Below, piece after piece: positions 50,111-52,757 of a stretch of 52,757 nucleotides of DNA. The position numbers and the translations under genes are program-made. The notes under the pieces were generated by a model that saw nothing but the letters and a program-made list of their open reading frames with translations, made no database searches and had not been told where the DNA came from. The DNA is from a virus. The stretch is from positions 1 to 52,757 of the IMG/VR virus record IMGVR_UViG_3300013014_000040; one strand, 5' to 3'. Each line of letters begins with the position of its first letter. Position 1 is the first letter of the stretch.

Positions 50111-50494
50111 GGAAATGTTGAAAATGTTTGCTAAATGTTGCCTTGTAACCTATTGATACACAATGACTTATAACCACTTGATAATCAATATGTTAGGATC
50201 GATCCAGGGAGACGAAGTCTTTATATAAAAAATTTTTTTCTTCGAGAAAAAGTTGTTACACTTCCAACCACATTCCCCAATATACCATAACCGATGCATG
50301 ATTGGAGCGTCTTCATCTTCATTAAGGGAAAACTATTAAGGCGTACACCTTATTAGAACACGTTAATTGTAGGATCTGGATACGATTATATCTTGTTCTA
50401 GGGATCCTTTGGGCGCCTTTTAACGTTCTCTTATACGGTCTTTATTCGGTCGGCCTAGGGAGCACTTCTGAACGAAGCAATCCTAGCTTAAAGA
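50111..50494. other. Non-coding stretch
   Basis: No plausible start-to-stop frame was found. It holds an A/T run (AAAAAATTTTTTT near 50229-50241) flanked by CGAAG and CTTCG, which could form a long hairpin. No tRNA fold was recognised. Could be an origin, a regulatory region or a decayed gene. Confidence 0.4.
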
Positions 50495-50536
50495 AGCAAG
50501 GACCAGAGAAAAAACCACTAAACCCTGATCCTTGCT
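50495..50536 (-). terminator. 8-bp hairpin after small membrane gene
   Basis: AGCAAGGA and TCCTTGCT with a 26-base loop that contains TTTTTT on the minus strand. Follows the stop of the 45-residue membrane gene by about 22 bases; moderate as a terminator. Confidence 0.45.
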
Positions 50537-50558
50537 GTATTGCATATTGTTCTATATG

Positions 50559-50696
50559 CTATAACTCTTTCTTTATTATCTTTCGTATCTTATCTACTAG
50601 TACTACTATGGCTATTAGTATAGCAATTACTGCGCTGGTATAAAGAGTTACCCATGATATTGCTATCTTCTGGATTAGCATGCTTATCATACTCAT
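50559..50696 (-). CDS. Small membrane protein
   Basis: 45 residues (MSMISMLIQKIAISWVTLYT...), with a single membrane segment rich in Ile, Ala and Val and a basic Lys/Arg-rich end. Its size and charge resemble small phage membrane proteins. No good ribosome site. Confidence 0.5.
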   Translation of the reverse strand: MSMISMLIQKIAISWVTLYTSAVIAILIAIVVLVDKIRKIIKKEL

Positions 50697-50727
50697 CTTT
50701 ATTCTTATTAGGGAGGCCGTAACTTCG

Positions 50728-51117
50728 TTACAGCGCTACCGTTAGGATCTCTCGGATCACAATTTCATCTGCCGGATAATCTCCCTTAAGGAGCTTGGCT
50801 ACCGTGTAGTCAATGCTAACTCCCGATTTCTTTTGGATCCAAAACTCTTCAAGGAATTCTGATGAGGTAATGTCACCGATTGCATTTCGTGTTACTCGGA
50901 ACACTGCTACTTTTACTTGCTGATTCTTATTCATTTGATTTATTTGATTACTATTATTACTATTAGTTAAGGTTGAACCTCTGTGGATATGTACATCCGT
51001 AAGGAAGTTGGCCACCGGTATAGTGGCATTCGGTTGGAAGCTAAAACTACCATCGGTAGTGATGACCCGCTGGTCCAATAACACACACCCTTCTGAATTC
51101 ATTGTTACTGTATTCAT
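50728..51117 (-). CDS. Hypothetical protein
   Basis: 129 residues from the ATG at 51117. Twelve extra in-frame codons upstream overlap the preceding small gene, so this start is preferred. Two beta-rich parts are joined by an Asn/Ser/Gln linker (NSNNSNQINQMNKNQQ). The repeat-free end reads KGDYPADEIVIREIL. Unknown. Confidence 0.55.
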   Translation of the reverse strand: MNTVTMNSEGCVLLDQRVITTDGSFSFQPNATIPVANFLTDVHIHRGSTLTNSNNSNQINQMNKNQQVKVAVFRVTRNAIGDITSSEFLEEFWIQKKSGVSIDYTVAKLLKGDYPADEIVIREILTVAL

Positions 51118-51118
51118 A

Positions 51119-51214
51119 TTACTTCTTTTGTTTGTGGTCTCGATCAAATACAATTAAGCCAATGACTAGCAATGACCATATCATGAAAAGACCCGTTTCT
51201 ATTACGCCGTGCAT
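51119..51214 (-). CDS. Tiny membrane protein
   Basis: 31 residues, one membrane helix (GLFMIWSLLVIGLIVF) and a DRDHKQKK tail. Start overlaps the stop of the gene upstream (TAATG). Confidence 0.5.
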   Translation of the reverse strand: MHGVIETGLFMIWSLLVIGLIVFDRDHKQKK

Positions 51215-51963
51215 TATTTCTTATATGCTTCTGCTCCTTCGCGGATCAATTCTTTAACATAAGCTGCATATCGCATACTCCGTACGATCCCTATACTGAT
51301 CATTATGAAATAGGCTAAGCCTAATGCCCCAAATAGGATCGCCCAATACCCATTACCGATTCGGGCTTCTAAACATGTAATGAGCCATAACAAGAATGCC
51401 TTCTCATAAGCAAGGATACCGGATCCGAAGGCTTTGATTCTATCCCAAAAGGTAGTCTTGCGAGCACCAATAGCTGCATTCATGCTTTCTAACTTCTCTA
51501 ATAAGGCATCCCAATCAACTCCCGAATCACCATCCGCACATGCATCCGTACATCCACAATCTGAATAGCCGCAGGTGGCATTATCCTTTTCCGCATACTT
51601 GGCTTTAACCATTTCACTGCTAATGCGCATTGCATTCTCAATTGACTCTCGGGTCTTGATATGATCAACCTTTTGACCGTTAACCGTAGTAACAATCTTT
51701 GATTCCGTGTCACCTGAAGCTTGAAACTTTGGAAGACCTAATTGGTCATTCTCCGGATGGCCATATGCACGCTTGCCGCGCGGCTTTCTTGGCTTGGCCG
51801 TAGGCGTATCTGAAGCCGCAGGCGAAGATAAAGACGAGCCTTGCTCGGCTTTAACCACATCATCGTTAGCCACAACGGCCTTTGGTTTGCGTTTCTTATA
51901 ATAACGTTTCTTCTTTCCTTCGCCGGCACTCATCGTCGGCTTCTTTTCATTTTGATTTTCCAT
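51214..51963 (-). CDS. Membrane-anchored protein with basic N-terminus and Cys cluster
   Basis: 249 residues. A basic, Pro/Ser/Ala-rich disordered start (to about 70) leads to CGYSDCGCTDAC (about 132-143), a candidate metal or disulfide cluster. Two membrane segments (FLLWLITCLEAR and WAILFGALGLAYFIMISIGI) follow near residues 190-230. The basic start suggests contact with nucleic acid or acidic lipids. No known family. Confidence 0.65.
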   Translation of the reverse strand: MENQNEKKPTMSAGEGKKKRYYKKRKPKAVVANDDVVKAEQGSSLSSPAASDTPTAKPRKPRGKRAYGHPENDQLGLPKFQASGDTESKIVTTVNGQKVDHIKTRESIENAMRISSEMVKAKYAEKDNATCGYSDCGCTDACADGDSGVDWDALLEKLESMNAAIGARKTTFWDRIKAFGSGILAYEKAFLLWLITCLEARIGNGYWAILFGALGLAYFIMISIGIVRSMRYAAYVKELIREGAEAYKK

Positions 51964-51986
51964 AACTGGTTCTTTATTGTTTAGGT

Positions 51987-52232
51987 TTATACGTTTTCAT
52001 TTTCTGGGAATCGGCCTGGCTTGATAAGCTCCTTGGCACATGCTCGAACGGCTAACCATTCTTCGTATGTTAATGCCAGGCTTCTTTTTTCTTTACCTAC
52101 TTTGATTTCGATATCGATTCCTTGACCGTTACTCCATTCGGTAACTTCAGCAGTGCCTTTAGGCAAATCATAATTGCTCATGAACACTGCATAGACACTT
52201 GGCCTAGTAGTTGTTTTAGCTCTAATTTCCAT
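51987..52232 (-). CDS. Small hypothetical protein
   Basis: 81 residues from the ATG at 52232 (MEIRAKTTTRPSVYAVFMSN), chosen over an in-frame start at 52268 because AAAGAAAG lies just before it. Beta-rich. Overlaps the next gene by 11 bases. Unknown. Confidence 0.55.
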   Translation of the reverse strand: MEIRAKTTTRPSVYAVFMSNYDLPKGTAEVTEWSNGQGIDIEIKVGKEKRSLALTYEEWLAVRACAKELIKPGRFPENENV

Positions 52233-52452
52233 TCTTTCTTTTCTTATTAGGGTTAGTTGATACATCAAAACTCAAGGTATACATTTCCTGCTCCATCTTC
52301 GGACCGGATGTATACTTTTGGATCTTGTATTTATTTCTTATCTCTCCTAACTTGCTATCTACTTGATTAGCCTTTATACCGTGAAAGGATAAGGTTGTTA
52401 CCTGACGATTAAGAATGGTAACTGGTTCAATGTGTACTGATAAACGATACAT
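52222..52452 (-). CDS. Small hypothetical protein
   Basis: 76 residues with a beta-like core (LSVHIEPVTILNRQVTTLSF) and a Lys/Asn-rich end. No known domain. Confidence 0.55.
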   Translation of the reverse strand: MYRLSVHIEPVTILNRQVTTLSFHGIKANQVDSKLGEIRNKYKIQKYTSGPKMEQEMYTLSFDVSTNPNKKRKNGN

Positions 52453-52464
52453 AACTTTTATTTT

Positions 52465-52683
52465 TTATTGTTGGTTGTTATTTCTTGATATTCCTATTCC
52501 AATATTACTCATGACCAATAACGCCCATACGGCAATGGATGACCAGAAGTTAAATTGTATATTGGATCCTAATGCATTCAATGACCATATGATAACATAT
52601 GGTATGCCCATTGCTACTAGCACTGTTAATACTATTGCTAATGTCATTGCACCCGGTTCGGTTGGATCTATATTTACTTTCAT
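52465..52683 (-). CDS. Two-pass membrane protein
   Basis: 72 residues with hydrophobic stretches at about 9-30 (GAMTLAIVLTVLVAMGIPYV) and 45-62 (FWSSIAVWALLVMSNIGI). Start overlaps the stop of the partial gene upstream. Unknown role. Confidence 0.6.
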   Translation of the reverse strand: MKVNIDPTEPGAMTLAIVLTVLVAMGIPYVIIWSLNALGSNIQFNFWSSIAVWALLVMSNIGIGISRNNNQQ

Positions 52684-52757
52684 TTCTTTTTACCTTTAAG
52701 GATACGATATATACCGTAACCATTTAATAATATTATTGTTCCACTCAAAGCTAAATG
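52680..52757 (-). CDS. C-terminal fragment of a membrane protein, cut by window edge
   Basis: 25 codons and a TGA stop are visible (HLALSGTIILLNGYGIYRIL, then a Lys tail). The hydrophobic stretch looks like a membrane segment. The start lies beyond the right edge; its stop overlaps the next ATG. Confidence 0.5.
   Translation of the reverse strand, partial: HLALSGTIILLNGYGIYRILKGKKK

Overview
This window is a piece of a tailed, T4-like myovirus genome. It shows a contractile-tail baseplate set (gp6-, gp25- and gp5-like proteins plus giant wedge/fibre proteins), a gp55-type late sigma factor, phage recombination and replication enzymes (Mre11/Rad50, a primase, a T7-type Holliday-junction endonuclease), a ClpP-type protease and a UV-damage endonuclease. 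Every supported gene lies on the minus strand, so transcription runs from the right end of the window to the left. Both ends cut through genes. The host cannot be read directly. A Bacteroidota host is favoured by a small Hc1-like histone (38132-38317) and by four candidate promoters whose proximal element, TTATnTTWA, resembles the Bacteroidota TAnnTTTG box. No tRNA, rRNA, CRISPR or insertion sequence was seen.

Layout in transcription order, right to left. (1) 52757-45430: a less AT-rich accessory block of tiny genes. It holds a run of short membrane proteins, an HExxH metallopeptidase, a five-gene tandem family of unknown Trp-rich proteins (46205-47854), a degenerate 10-bp repeat tract and a roughly 500-base non-coding stretch. 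(2) 45385-37675: a cluster of proteins that start with near-identical leaders ending in (L/I)xE. These look like T4-type capsid-targeting sequences cut by the prohead protease. Cargo includes a GNAT-like domain and several small unknown proteins; a HAD phosphatase, a YkuD-like cell-wall enzyme, a holin-like protein and the Hc1-like histone lie among them. (3) 37603-29416: small unknown proteins, a methyltransferase, the UV endonuclease, a membrane/coiled-coil protein, ClpP, an HD hydrolase and the gp55-like sigma. (4) 29387-12870: the baseplate and tail operon. (5) 12840-8262: endonuclease I, primase and a Mre11-Rad50 fusion, set inside the tail region. (6) 8235-3284: two large tail-fibre-like proteins. 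(7) 3249-1: an NMN-adenylyltransferase-like/polynucleotide-ligase fusion with candidate capsid-protease sites at its N-terminus and domain junction, followed by small proteins.

How the parts may work together (inference): early and accessory genes at the right would be read from host-type promoters. The gp55-like sigma would switch on late genes, many of which are preceded by an ATATTTAT motif about 13-18 bases before the start codon. The leader-bearing proteins would be packed inside the head, trimmed by a prohead protease encoded elsewhere, and delivered with the DNA. The most interesting candidates for an undescribed system are this set of capsid-delivered proteins (including the nucleotidyltransferase-ligase fusion) and the five-gene paralogous array at 46.2-47.9 kb.
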